From positions 1-64,000 of the forward strand of contig DFQQ01000040.1 of the NCBI GenBank assembly GCA_002377855.1: a DNA stretch of 64,000 bases, given 5' to 3'. The stretch comes from Acidovorax delafieldii. Its GTDB lineage: Bacteria > Pseudomonadota > Gammaproteobacteria > Burkholderiales > Burkholderiaceae_C. A program made the position numbers and the translations under genes. Of this stretch, positions 54,828 to 63,309 are shown in pieces (the stretch's first letter is position 1; each line of letters starts with the position of its first letter). The notes beneath the pieces were generated by a model. It had not been told where the DNA came from. It did not search any database and saw nothing but the letters and a program-made list of their open reading frames with translations.

Positions 54828-55371
54828 TGCTGTTTCCTTAAAGGGTTGGTTGACAGAACAGACTGAAGTCTAGGCGTTTTGCACCCATCTATCCAATTAA
54901 TTGATTTGATTGAACCAATTGCCTGACGCTATTATTTGAGTCGCTGATTGCCCCCAAGGCAGCGAACGCAACGCGGTTGGATGAGCACCATGCCGGCCGC
55001 GTTGCATTGTCACCAACGCATAGCGGATCGAGTTGTAACGGCCTGTGCCGGCCGTACGGCCAGCCTCCAGCGCGGCGGCCCACGCAAGCATCCACACACT
55101 TTTACATTTTTGTTCCGGCCTCCGCCCGAGCCCAATTAGGCTCCGACCGCGAGCGGAAATCCATTCAAAGGGGCTGCCCCGCCCGCATGACTCCCGTTTT
55201 CTGAGGCCAAAGCAGAACGGACGCCGTGACGCACTCCTTCAGCATCAATGGCTGGCGGGTGCGCCCAAGGCCGGCCTTTGCCGCCAGAGCGGGTAACGAC
55301 AGGCAGCTCTCAACAGCAGGCAGCATTGCACTGCGATTCAAGAGAGGCCCACAAAACTGGGCACGCTGGGC
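54828..55371. other. Divergent gap ahpC / lipoprotein gene
   Basis: These 544 nt carry the ahpC promoter region with the OxyR-like site and the leader of the lipoprotein gene at 55372. An in-frame stop at 55294-55296 bounds the latter on the left. No oxyR gene and no other open frame with family features is seen. Confidence 0.5.
54896..54932 (-). promoter_or_regulatory. Candidate OxyR binding site for ahpC
   Basis: On the minus strand the four tetramers ATAG, CAAT, ATCA and TAAT are each separated by 7 nt, the spacing of the OxyR pattern ATAG-N7-CTAT-N7-ATAG-N7-CTAT. Eleven of the sixteen bases match. A weak -35/-10 pair (TTGGAT, 18 nt, TAGACT) follows immediately, as expected for an activated promoter. 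Confidence 0.45.
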
Positions 55372-57435
55372 TTGGCCCACGTGCTGATGGCGGCGGCGTT
55401 GACCGCATGCGGCGGCTCGGGCGCAGACAATGCCGAGCAGCGCGCTGCCACGGCCGGCGACAACGAAACGCTGCAGGAAAAGGCCAGCAACACGGCAGCC
55501 GCGACGAGCACGGTGGTTGTGCGCGCATGGGGCAGTCTTGCAAACGGCACGGGGCCGCTGGTCGACCTGCGCGTCAACGGTGTCGTGGTCGCCAGCGCAG
55601 AAGTGCGTGCCACCGCCTACCAAGACTACTCGTTCACTGTACCCGCGGTGCCTGGCGGAGCCCGTGTGGATGTCGTGTTCACCAACGACGCAATGCTGGA
55701 CCGTGACCGCAACCTGTTTGTCGAGTCCATCACCATCGATGGCGCCACCATCCCGGCCACAGCCGAAGGCGTGGTGCTCGATCGTGGCTTGGGCGACAAG
55801 GCGTTCGACGGCATGGACGTACTCACCGGCCAGCGTTCTGTGCTTTGGAACGGCGCATTGCGCTTCGTCGCTCCCGGCGCCACTGTGCTTTCACGCCTGA
55901 GCCCCGGTTGCACCACGTTCTATGAAAACCGCCCAGACTTTGCGTTGAGCACCGCACGGAGCGTGGACACCGCACCTACCCTCAGCAGGCCAGCCAAAGG
56001 CGCGGCGCTGGCCGAGCCGAACTACCAGACCTGCCTGACACGCGCGGCAGACCACCAGGCAGACGGAGTCAGCGGTTTTGCTCGCAACGACTACTCTCGC
56101 CGCCAAGCCTTCAACGCGGACAGTTCCAAGCATCTGGTCGCCGCCATTGATGGGCACTGGCACCTATACGACGCCCTCACGCATACCCGCGTGAAGGTGC
56201 TTCCTTATTTGGCGGGCGATGCCGAGCCGCAGTGGCACGCAACCCAGCCCGACCTGCTGTACTACCTGCCCACCAACGGCATGGGCATGCAAATCAACGA
56301 ACTCAACACGGCCACCGGCGCGACCCGCGTGATAGGCGACCTGGGTGCGCGCCTCAAAGCACGTTGGCCCGGCGCTAACGCTGCCTGGACCAAATCCGAA
56401 GGCTCGCCCTCCAAAGACGGGCGCTATTGGTGCTTGATGGTCGACGACAGCAAGTGGAACAGCCTGGGCGTGATCACCTGGGATCGCGACAGTGACACCG
56501 TGGTGGGATGGATGAACACCAACGGCGAGCGTCCAGACCATGTCAGCATGAGCCCAAGCGGAAACTACTGCGTGGTCTCTGGCGATGGCGCACGCGGCAC
56601 TGTCGCCTACTCGCGTGACTTCAGCCAGCAGACAAGGCTGCTGCACAAATCAGAGCACTCTGACTTGGCCATCGATGCCAACGGCGACGACGTCTACGTT
56701 GCTGTGGACTACCAATCGAATGCTGGCGACATCTTCATGACCAACCTGCGCACGGGCGTACGCACCGCGTTGTTGAGCAGTTATGCGAATGGCTCCGCCA
56801 CCGCGCTGCACATCTCGGGCAAAGCGTTCAACCGCCCAGGCTGGGTGGTACTGAGCACGTACGGCGGCACCGGCAGCACACAGTGGTTCCACAAGAAAAT
56901 AATGGCTGTCGAGCTCAAGCCAAATCCACAGGTCTATAACCTTGCGTTCTCACGCACCGCCTCAAATGGATACTGGACTGAGCCTGTCGCATCGGTCAAC
57001 CGCGACTTCACCAAGGTGCTGTTCAACTCCAACTGGGGCAATGGCAGCAGTACCGATGTGGATGCGTACATGGTGCAGATTCCGAGCGGTGCACTGAAGG
57101 CGTCCGCGGCCACGCCCACCAACCCCGGGACTCCGACGACCCCAACGCCAACGCCTGCGCCCAACACGCCGCCGACCATCACGGTGGGCTCCGTCACGCA
57201 CTCGGGCTACAACGCGAGCTACGTGCTGACCACCAACGAAGCAGCGGCGTGCCGCGCGTCCTGGAGCTCAGGCAACGCTTATGGGGCGCTTTACGACGAG
57301 ATCCCGAGCAGCGGCAACGGGCTCACGCATTCCAAGAGCTTGTCGCTCGGCAGCACCGCCGCGCAAACCGTCTATGCGGTATGCAAGTCCAAGGCGTCGG
57401 GGCTTGAAAAAGAAGTGGCGATCCGCCTGCCGTAA
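55372..57435 (+). CDS. Predicted carbohydrate-binding lipoprotein
   Basis: From a TTG at 55372 the product is 687 residues. A short hydrophobic stretch ends in the lipobox LTAC. An N-terminal beta domain (about 45-130) has VVVRAWGS, VDLRVNGVVVAS, VVFTNDAMLDRDRNLFVESI, resembling xylan-binding calcium-dependent modules (CBM36/60 type). The middle 400 residues have repeated strands with WxxxG-like elements and may form a beta propeller. A Pro/Thr linker (PTNPGTPTTPTPTPAPNTPP) leads to a final fibronectin-like domain with a cysteine pair. No catalytic residues are recognisable. The N-terminus is uncertain: no ATG precedes the lipobox region in frame. Confidence 0.6.
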   Translation: MAHVLMAAALTACGGSGADNAEQRAATAGDNETLQEKASNTAAATSTVVVRAWGSLANGTGPLVDLRVNGVVVASAEVRATAYQDYSFTVPAVPGGARVDVVFTNDAMLDRDRNLFVESITIDGATIPATAEGVVLDRGLGDKAFDGMDVLTGQRSVLWNGALRFVAPGATVLSRLSPGCTTFYENRPDFALSTARSVDTAPTLSRPAKGAALAEPNYQTCLTRAADHQADGVSGFARNDYSRRQAFNADSSKHLVAAIDGHWHLYDALTHTRVKVLPYLAGDAEPQWHATQPDLLYYLPTNGMGMQINELNTATGATRVIGDLGARLKARWPGANAAWTKSEGSPSKDGRYWCLMVDDSKWNSLGVITWDRDSDTVVGWMNTNGERPDHVSMSPSGNYCVVSGDGARGTVAYSRDFSQQTRLLHKSEHSDLAIDANGDDVYVAVDYQSNAGDIFMTNLRTGVRTALLSSYANGSATALHISGKAFNRPGWVVLSTYGGTGSTQWFHKKIMAVELKPNPQVYNLAFSRTASNGYWTEPVASVNRDFTKVLFNSNWGNGSSTDVDAYMVQIPSGALKASAATPTNPGTPTTPTPTPAPNTPPTITVGSVTHSGYNASYVLTTNEAAACRASWSSGNAYGALYDEIPSSGNGLTHSKSLSLGSTAAQTVYAVCKSKASGLEKEVAIRLP

Positions 57436-57598
57436 GCCATTCGCCAACGGCTGAGCGCCTGCCCCCCTGGCAGGCGCTGCCGATGCAAACGCAACTCAAC
57501 ATCACACGCAGCCATCGCGCGGCCGCGGGGAATTGCCTTGCAAGCGTTGACGGAGCTCACGACAATGGGCTCCGAATCAACACAACAAGGAGTCCCCC

Positions 57599-58075
57599 AT
57601 GAAAGGCGACGCACAAGTCATCGCGCACCTGCAGGCGCAATTAAAAAACGAGCTCACGGCCATCAACCAGTACTTCCTGCACTACCGCATGCTCAAGCAC
57701 TGGGGCTTCGACAAGCTGGCCAAGAAGGAATACGAAGAGTCTATCGGCGAGATGAAGCATGCGGACTGGCTGATGGACCGTATCTTCATGCTGGACGGCC
57801 TGCCCAACCTGCAGGACCTGGCCAAGCTGCAAGTGGGTGAGGACGTTCCGGAGATCCTGGCATGCGACCTGCGCTCGGAGCAAGGCGCGCAGGCCACCAT
57901 CAAGGAGGGCATTGCCCACTGCGAAAGCGTGCGCGACTATGTCTCGCGCGACCTGCTGCAAAAGATCCTCGATGACACGGAGGAGCACATCGACTTTCTG
58001 GAGACACAGATCGATCTGGTCGAGAAGGTGGGTCTGCAGAACTATCTGCAATCCCAGATGGGTGACGCCGACTGA
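57599..58075 (+). CDS. bfr: Bacterioferritin
   Basis: Bacterioferritin stores iron as a 24-subunit haem-containing shell. The 158-residue protein has the haem ligand Met52 and di-iron ligands Glu18, Glu51, His54, Glu94 and His130 by direct count. The position equivalent to E. coli Glu127 is threonine (DDTEEHID). Spacing elsewhere is the same as in E. coli Bfr. The upstream AAGGAG is ideal, and a strong terminator follows. It heads the iron-related block at the right end. Confidence 0.95.
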   Translation: MKGDAQVIAHLQAQLKNELTAINQYFLHYRMLKHWGFDKLAKKEYEESIGEMKHADWLMDRIFMLDGLPNLQDLAKLQVGEDVPEILACDLRSEQGAQATIKEGIAHCESVRDYVSRDLLQKILDDTEEHIDFLETQIDLVEKVGLQNYLQSQMGDAD

Positions 58076-58111
58076 TGATGCGGTAGCGCCTGGCGCGCTG
58101 CCACGACAGTT

Positions 58112-58137
58112 AAACGGGCCCTCGGCCCGTTTTTTTT
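58112..58137 (+). terminator. bfr intrinsic terminator
   Basis: The stem AAACGGGCC / GGCCCGTTT with a 3-nt loop is followed by a run of T residues, 36 nt after the stop codon. Confidence 0.9.
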
Positions 58138-58248
58138 GGGCAGCGATTTTTGAGTGCCAGCCCGGTGGCGGCAAACCCATCTGACTGACACAGCCACGCC
58201 ACCTGTTGCAATGCCGCGCCATTGCGGCGCCTCCTTTACAAAATAAAT

Positions 58249-58267
58249 ACGAATACTTCTCAATAAC
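58249..58267. promoter_or_regulatory. Candidate Fur box
   Basis: On the minus strand GTTATTGAGAAGTATTCGT matches 11 of 19 positions of the classical Fur consensus GATAATGATAATCATTATC, in the only AT-rich stretch of the gap. It lies 138 nt upstream of the iron-uptake genes. Moderate evidence only. Confidence 0.45.
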
Positions 58268-58404
58268 TATAGAATCTCCACCCTGCAAGCCAGCATGACG
58301 GGACATCACCGGGTGCAGCCAGCCTTTGGATCAACCCAGACTGGAGCCCCTGCCATGCCGCGCCGCGCCCCCTGCACCCTTCTTCTTTGCAAACGGGTGC
58401 AGCC

Positions 58405-58713
58405 ATGAAAACCGCCCGAGTGGACTGGCGATACCGCTTGACCATCACTTCGCGCGCCTTGGCCGCCACCGCTGGTGGCTACGCTGTGGCTGCAGCGTTT
58501 TGCGCCGCGCTGTCGCTCGCGCTGGCGCAGGCCATTCCGAGGGCCGATGCCGTGTTGACCGCCACCATGCTGGCTTGGCTGGTCTACGCTGCGGCTGTCG
58601 CCTGGGTTTTTTATGCACGCACCAGTTGGGGAGCGTGGCTGGGTACGTTGGGGCCAGCAGCCGTGTTGGCCGCCGCCGCCGCAGCGCCCCGCTGGGTGGG
58701 GGGCATCCCATGA
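58405..58713 (+). CDS. DUF3649 small membrane protein of iron uptake module
   Basis: This 102-residue protein has three membrane helices (about 14-36, 43-65 and 72-90) and starts MKTARVDWRYR. It matches the small DUF3649 iron-uptake-associated membrane proteins found beside PepSY proteins. Its stop overlaps the start of the PepSY gene (ATGA), which shows tight coupling. The precise function is not established; it probably assists release or reduction of siderophore iron (inference). Confidence 0.8.
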   Translation: MKTARVDWRYRLTITSRALAATAGGYAVAAAFCAALSLALAQAIPRADAVLTATMLAWLVYAAAVAWVFYARTSWGAWLGTLGPAAVLAAAAAAPRWVGGIP

Positions 58714-60515
58714 TCGGGCATCAGGGCGGGGCAGATGCGCGGCCCGCCGATCCGGCGCTCGAAGGACAACCGGCGTCTACACCCAGCCCGACGCGGACGC
58801 CGAAGGATCGCGAAGGTTTTCGCCAAGCCATGTCGTGGCTGCACACCTGGGCGGGGCTGGTGCTGGGCTGGCTCCTGTTTGCGATTTTTGTCACGGGGAC
58901 GCTGTCGTTCTTCAAGACCGAAATCAACCTGTGGATGCGCCCTGAAATGCACGGCCTGCCCGCAGCCGACGGCCAGACGGCCGAAAAAGCGCTGGCGGCC
59001 TTGCACCGGCAGGTGCCTGGGGTCACGCAGTGGATCATGCATCTGCCCAACGAACGCGACCCGGCGGTGAACCTGCTGTGGCGTGACCGCAGCAACGGCC
59101 GTTTCGAGACCCTGCGCTTGAACCCGCAAACGGGCGATGCAATCGCAGCCCGGCAGACCATGGGCGGTGATTTCTTCTATCGTTTTCACTTTGAACTGCG
59201 CACAGCGCCGCAAGGGCGCTGGACCCTGCAAGGGCGCTGGGTCGTGGGGGTGGCCACCCTGCTGATGTTCATTGCTTTGCTGACCGGTGTGGTCACGCAC
59301 CGGCGCATCTTCAAGGACTTTTTTACGTTTCGCCCCACCAAGGGCGGCCAGCGGGCCTGGCTCGACGCACACAACGTCTCGGGGGTGCTGGTGCTGCCGT
59401 TTTACCTGATGATCACCTTCAGCGGGCTGATGATCTTTCACTCGATGTACATGCCCAGCGGCATTGCGGCAGCCTATTCGGGCGCCGATGGCAAGGTGGA
59501 CTCTGCCACGTACTTTTCCGATCTGCAGGGTGAAAAGCCCGAGCGCCGCGCGCGCCGCGACCCCGCTGCCAAAGCCGAGCCTTTGCCCCCGATGCCGCTG
59601 TCGGCCATGGTGGCTGCCGCGCAACAGCAGTGGGAAGGTGGGCGCATCGGCACCATCCAGGCGCGTCGCGACGGCAAGGGCCACCCCGTTGTCGAAGTCA
59701 TGCGCCACGAGGGCGACCGGCTGCAATACCGCCCGCCCCGCCTGCTGTTTGACGGCACGACCGGCCAACGGATTGCAGAAGCCGACCCTGCCAGCGCGGC
59801 CATCAAAACCTACGGCGTGCTGTACGGGCTGCACATGGCCCGCTTTGCCGGCCCCGGCTTGCGCTGGACGCTTTTTGGCTTCGGCGTGTTGGGCAGTTTG
59901 ATGATCGCCACCGGCATGGTGCTGTGGTCCGTCAAACGCCGCGCCCAAGCCCAGCGCAAGGGCGGGGCTGCGCGGACCCCGGTGCGCCTGCCTTTTGGAG
60001 AGCGGCTGGTTGTGGGCTTGAACATTGCCACGCTGGCGGGCCTGCCGCTGGCCTGTGGGGTGTTTCTGGCGTCCAACCGGCTGCTGCCGCTGACGCTACC
60101 CGAGCGCGCCAGCGCTGAAATGAACTGCTTTTTTGCCGCATGGGCTGCAGCACTGGCATGGGGCCTTTGGCGGCCCCACCGCGCGGGCTGGGCCGTGGTG
60201 ATGGGTCTCGCCTCTGGCACATGGGCAGTGCTGCCAGTGCTCAACGCCTTCACGACCCACGCCCACCTGGGCGTCACGCTACCTGCACGCGACTGGCTCT
60301 GGGCGGGCATGGACCTGGCGTTCCTCGCTGCAGGCGCTGCCTTGGGTGCAGTGGCGTGGAGCCTGCACCGCCGCAAGCCGGCCGCCGTTGCGCCCCTGCG
60401 CGGCTCAAAGCGGGCTTTGGACCCGCTCCACGCGCCCGCCGGTTCGCCCGCATTCAATCATGCTGCGCCCCGCCCAGTGGCCGCCGCAGCCCAAGAAATC
60501 TCCGCGGGAACCTGA
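58710..60515 (+). CDS. PepSY-TM membrane protein, probable ferric siderophore reductase
   Basis: The 601-residue protein has a polar N-terminus of about 40 residues, then a membrane helix (SWLHTWAGLVLGWLLFAIF), a large periplasmic PepSY region and several further helices (VGVATLLMFIALLTGVV; VLPFYLMITFSGLMIFHSMY; the C-terminal set). Conserved His residues in HTWAG, HRRIF and HSMYMPSG may bind haem. The arrangement is like that of FpvG/FoxB-type inner membrane reductases that release iron from siderophores. The ATG overlaps the previous stop. The downstream gene is 3 nt away. Confidence 0.86.
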   Translation: MIGHQGGADARPADPALEGQPASTPSPTRTPKDREGFRQAMSWLHTWAGLVLGWLLFAIFVTGTLSFFKTEINLWMRPEMHGLPAADGQTAEKALAALHRQVPGVTQWIMHLPNERDPAVNLLWRDRSNGRFETLRLNPQTGDAIAARQTMGGDFFYRFHFELRTAPQGRWTLQGRWVVGVATLLMFIALLTGVVTHRRIFKDFFTFRPTKGGQRAWLDAHNVSGVLVLPFYLMITFSGLMIFHSMYMPSGIAAAYSGADGKVDSATYFSDLQGEKPERRARRDPAAKAEPLPPMPLSAMVAAAQQQWEGGRIGTIQARRDGKGHPVVEVMRHEGDRLQYRPPRLLFDGTTGQRIAEADPASAAIKTYGVLYGLHMARFAGPGLRWTLFGFGVLGSLMIATGMVLWSVKRRAQAQRKGGAARTPVRLPFGERLVVGLNIATLAGLPLACGVFLASNRLLPLTLPERASAEMNCFFAAWAAALAWGLWRPHRAGWAVVMGLASGTWAVLPVLNAFTTHAHLGVTLPARDWLWAGMDLAFLAAGAALGAVAWSLHRRKPAAVAPLRGSKRALDPLHAPAGSPAFNHAAPRPVAAAAQEISAGT

Positions 60516-60518
60516 GCC

Positions 60519-60851
60519 ATGTCTGCCTTTTTGCTTTGCTTTGCCGCCTGGCTGGCGATTGCCCTGGGCATAGACAAGCACCACGCTGACGCCCTGGAGC
60601 TAGAGGCCGCACCAGCACGCCTGCGGCAGTTGCGCCGTGCGGGCTGGGTGATCTTGCTGGCGTCGCTCTGGCTGGCCACCCGCACGCCCCACGGGGTGCC
60701 CGCTTCTATGGGCGTTACAGCGTGGGCGGCTGCGTTGTCGGTGGCCGCCGTGGCGGCCACCGCAGCCCTCACGTGGTGCCCCGAGCGCGCCCCCCCGTTG
60801 GGGGTTACGGCACTGGTGGCCGGCCTGCTGGCGTACCTCAGCGGCTTGTAG
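60519..60851 (+). CDS. DUF3325 small membrane protein of iron uptake module
   Basis: This 110-residue protein has three membrane helices (about 3-18, 43-60 and 66-106 as two segments) and a conserved IDKHHADALE segment between the first two, whose histidines could bind metal. It matches the DUF3325 family that accompanies PepSY iron-uptake proteins. It is 3 nt after the PepSY gene. Confidence 0.8.
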   Translation: MSAFLLCFAAWLAIALGIDKHHADALELEAAPARLRQLRRAGWVILLASLWLATRTPHGVPASMGVTAWAAALSVAAVAATAALTWCPERAPPLGVTALVAGLLAYLSGL

Positions 60852-60977
60852 CCATGCAAGCGGTGTTCAGCGCCGCACTTTCACGATTTTGTGTGCAGCG
60901 CCCCAGAGCGCTGGCGAATGCCTGCGCGCTCATGCGGCATCTCCCCCTTTCTTTCACTCTCCTTTTCAGGGATCACC

Positions 60978-63173
60978 ATGCATTCATCTTCCAATTCACC
61001 CCTGCGGCAAGCAGTTTCGGACCGCGGCACCGGCTACACGCTCAACCCGCTGGCGGCCGCAGTGCTGCTGCTCGCCTGCGGCACGGCACTGGCCCAGGGC
61101 AACGTTACCGACAGCGCTGCGCCCAAAGCGCTGGGCGAGGTCACCATCAAAGCCGCGCCGCAGGACGATACCTATGCGCCCGCAGTCACCTCCACCGCGA
61201 CCAAAGGCAGTGCTGCCCTGCGCGATGTGCCCCAGGCCGTGAACGTGGTGCCCGCCCAGCTGATGCGCGACCAGGGAGCGCGCTCGATGGAAGATGCACT
61301 GCGCAATGTGCCCGGGGTGGCCATGAGCCACGGCGACGGCCAGCGTGACCAGGTGGTCATTCGCGGCTTTACCGCGATTGCCGACCAGTTTGTGGACGGC
61401 GTGCGCGACGACGCGCTGTACTTCCGCGACTTGGCAGACATCGAGCGGGTGGATGTACTTAAAGGCCCGGCCGCCGTGCTTTATGGGCGCGGCTCCTCGG
61501 GCGGGCTCATCAACCGCGTCACCAAAAAGCCGCTGTTTGGCGAAACCTCTGGCGAAGCCTCCGTGGGCGTGGGCAGCCATGACTTTCGCCGTGCCACGGC
61601 CGATCTGAACGTGGGCATGAGCGCCACGGCGGCCTTTCGCCTCAATGCCGCGGTGGAGGACTCGGGCAGCTACCGCGATCAGCAGTTTGTGAAGCGCCAC
61701 AACTTCGCCCCGTCGCTGGCCCTCAAGCTCGCGCCGCAAACCGACCTGCTGCTGCAATACACCCACGCCCGCGACAAGCGCCTGACGGACTTTGGCATCC
61801 CGGCCCTGAACGGCCGCCCGGTGAACGTGGCGGCTGGCACCTACTATGGCTCCAGCAACGCCGCGCAGGACGACACCACCACCAGCGCCATGCAGTCGTT
61901 CACCGCCGCGCTCAACCACCGCTTCAACGACGACTGGTCGGTGCGCAATGTCACCCGCATCTACGACTACGCACTCGACCGCTACAACACCCTGCCCAGC
62001 GGTACCACGGACCCGGTCACCCTGACCGTGGGGCGATCACGCGCCTTCATCCTGCGCGACGAAAAAGGCGTGTTCAACCAGACCGACGTGACGTGGCGCA
62101 ACCGACTCGGCGGCCTCCAGCAAGAGTGGCTGATGGGCATGGAACTGGGCCAGCAAAAGAAGCGCTCGGAATCCGTTTCCGGCGGGGCCGACCGGGTGTC
62201 CATCCTCAACCCCAGTGGCGCTGCGCCGGTGATTCCTGCGGCCAACTACAACGCCGACAACGCTATCCCCAGCCACACCACGCAGGACACCGCCGCGCTG
62301 TACTGGCAAGACCAGATCACCCTGGCGCCGCAGTGGAAGGCGTTGGTGGGTGCGCGCTATGACGTGTATGGGCAGGAGACGCGCTACGACCGCAAGCTCG
62401 CCACCCTCTCGCGCACCGACAAGAAGTTCAGCCCCCGCGCCGGGCTGGTGTGGCAACCCAGCGATACGGTCTCGTACTACGTCTCGTACAGCAAGTCGTT
62501 CCAGCCCTCGGGCGAGGCGTTTGCCCTGGCTGCCAACAACACGGCAGCCGAACCGGAAATCACCCAGAACAAAGAAATTGGCGTGAAGCTGGACCTGCTC
62601 GATGGCAAGCTGAACGTGACGGGCGCCTTGTTCAACCTCGAGCGCACCAACATCAAGAACACCGATCCGGCCAACCCATCGCGCCAGATCAACGTGGGCA
62701 CACAGCGCACCAATGGCTTTGAGCTGACTGCCAACGGCCGCTTGCCCGGCCGCTGGGATGTGAGCGCGGGCTACGCCTACCTGGACGGGCGCATGACCAA
62801 GTCGCTGGCCACCACCACCTCGTCGCAGCTGCCCGTGGTGGCGTTATCAGCCCTGGGCAAGGTGCCCGCCCTCACACCCCGCAACACCGCCTTTGTGTGG
62901 GTGATGAAAGACCTGGGCCAGGGCCTGCGCGTGGGTGGCGGTGTGAACCATGTGGGTGAACGCTTCACCTCGCTCACCAACCTGGTCACCCTCCCCGCCT
63001 ACACCACGCTGGACGCAGCCGTGCAGTACACGCTGGGCCAGTGGGACTTGGACGTGAACGTGAAGAACGTGACCAACCGCAAGTACTACGTGTCGGCCCA
63101 CGGCAGCAACGACAACCTGATCCTGCCGGGCTCGCCCCGCGCACTGCAGGTCACGCTGCGCACGCACTTCTGA
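60978..63173 (+). CDS. TonB-dependent siderophore receptor (catecholate type)
   Basis: This 731-residue outer membrane receptor has a signal peptide (LNPLAAAVLLLACGTALAQ) and the plug domain with DVPQAVNVVPAQL, VVIRGFTAIADQFVDGVRDD and VLKGPAAVLYGRGSSGG. The 22-strand barrel ends in the outer-membrane signature ...LRTHF. The plug resembles Fiu-like catecholate receptors. It is in the same operon as the PepSY set, 126 nt downstream of DUF3325. The ATG at 60978 is preferred; the frame opens 87 nt earlier. Confidence 0.92.
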   Translation: MHSSSNSPLRQAVSDRGTGYTLNPLAAAVLLLACGTALAQGNVTDSAAPKALGEVTIKAAPQDDTYAPAVTSTATKGSAALRDVPQAVNVVPAQLMRDQGARSMEDALRNVPGVAMSHGDGQRDQVVIRGFTAIADQFVDGVRDDALYFRDLADIERVDVLKGPAAVLYGRGSSGGLINRVTKKPLFGETSGEASVGVGSHDFRRATADLNVGMSATAAFRLNAAVEDSGSYRDQQFVKRHNFAPSLALKLAPQTDLLLQYTHARDKRLTDFGIPALNGRPVNVAAGTYYGSSNAAQDDTTTSAMQSFTAALNHRFNDDWSVRNVTRIYDYALDRYNTLPSGTTDPVTLTVGRSRAFILRDEKGVFNQTDVTWRNRLGGLQQEWLMGMELGQQKKRSESVSGGADRVSILNPSGAAPVIPAANYNADNAIPSHTTQDTAALYWQDQITLAPQWKALVGARYDVYGQETRYDRKLATLSRTDKKFSPRAGLVWQPSDTVSYYVSYSKSFQPSGEAFALAANNTAAEPEITQNKEIGVKLDLLDGKLNVTGALFNLERTNIKNTDPANPSRQINVGTQRTNGFELTANGRLPGRWDVSAGYAYLDGRMTKSLATTTSSQLPVVALSALGKVPALTPRNTAFVWVMKDLGQGLRVGGGVNHVGERFTSLTNLVTLPAYTTLDAAVQYTLGQWDLDVNVKNVTNRKYYVSAHGSNDNLILPGSPRALQVTLRTHF

Positions 63174-63225
63174 CCACAGCACGCAAACCGGCGTGCGCAT
63201 CGCGCGCGCACGCCATTTCAAACGA

Positions 63226-63285
63226 AACAGGCCTCCAGCGCTTTCTCAATAAGCGCTAGCAGCTACCAATTCAATAGCAATATTT
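63226..63285 (-). repeat. Dispersed two-hairpin repeat, copy I
   Basis: Read on the minus strand this is the most complete copy: TTGCTATTGAATTGGTAGCT, then GCTAGCGCTTATTGAG, AAAGCGCTGGAGGCC and TGTTT. It lies between the two receptor genes, 25 nt before the second start. Confidence 0.75.
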
Positions 63286-63309
63286 CAAATACCGAGGAGG
63301 AGAAGCACC

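Larger units (their letters stand above)
58076..58404. other. bfr downstream gap with iron-operon promoter region
   Basis: These 329 nt contain the bfr terminator, an AT-rich stretch with a Fur-box-like sequence (58249-58267), and the leader of the DUF3649 gene. No additional gene is supported. Confidence 0.55.
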
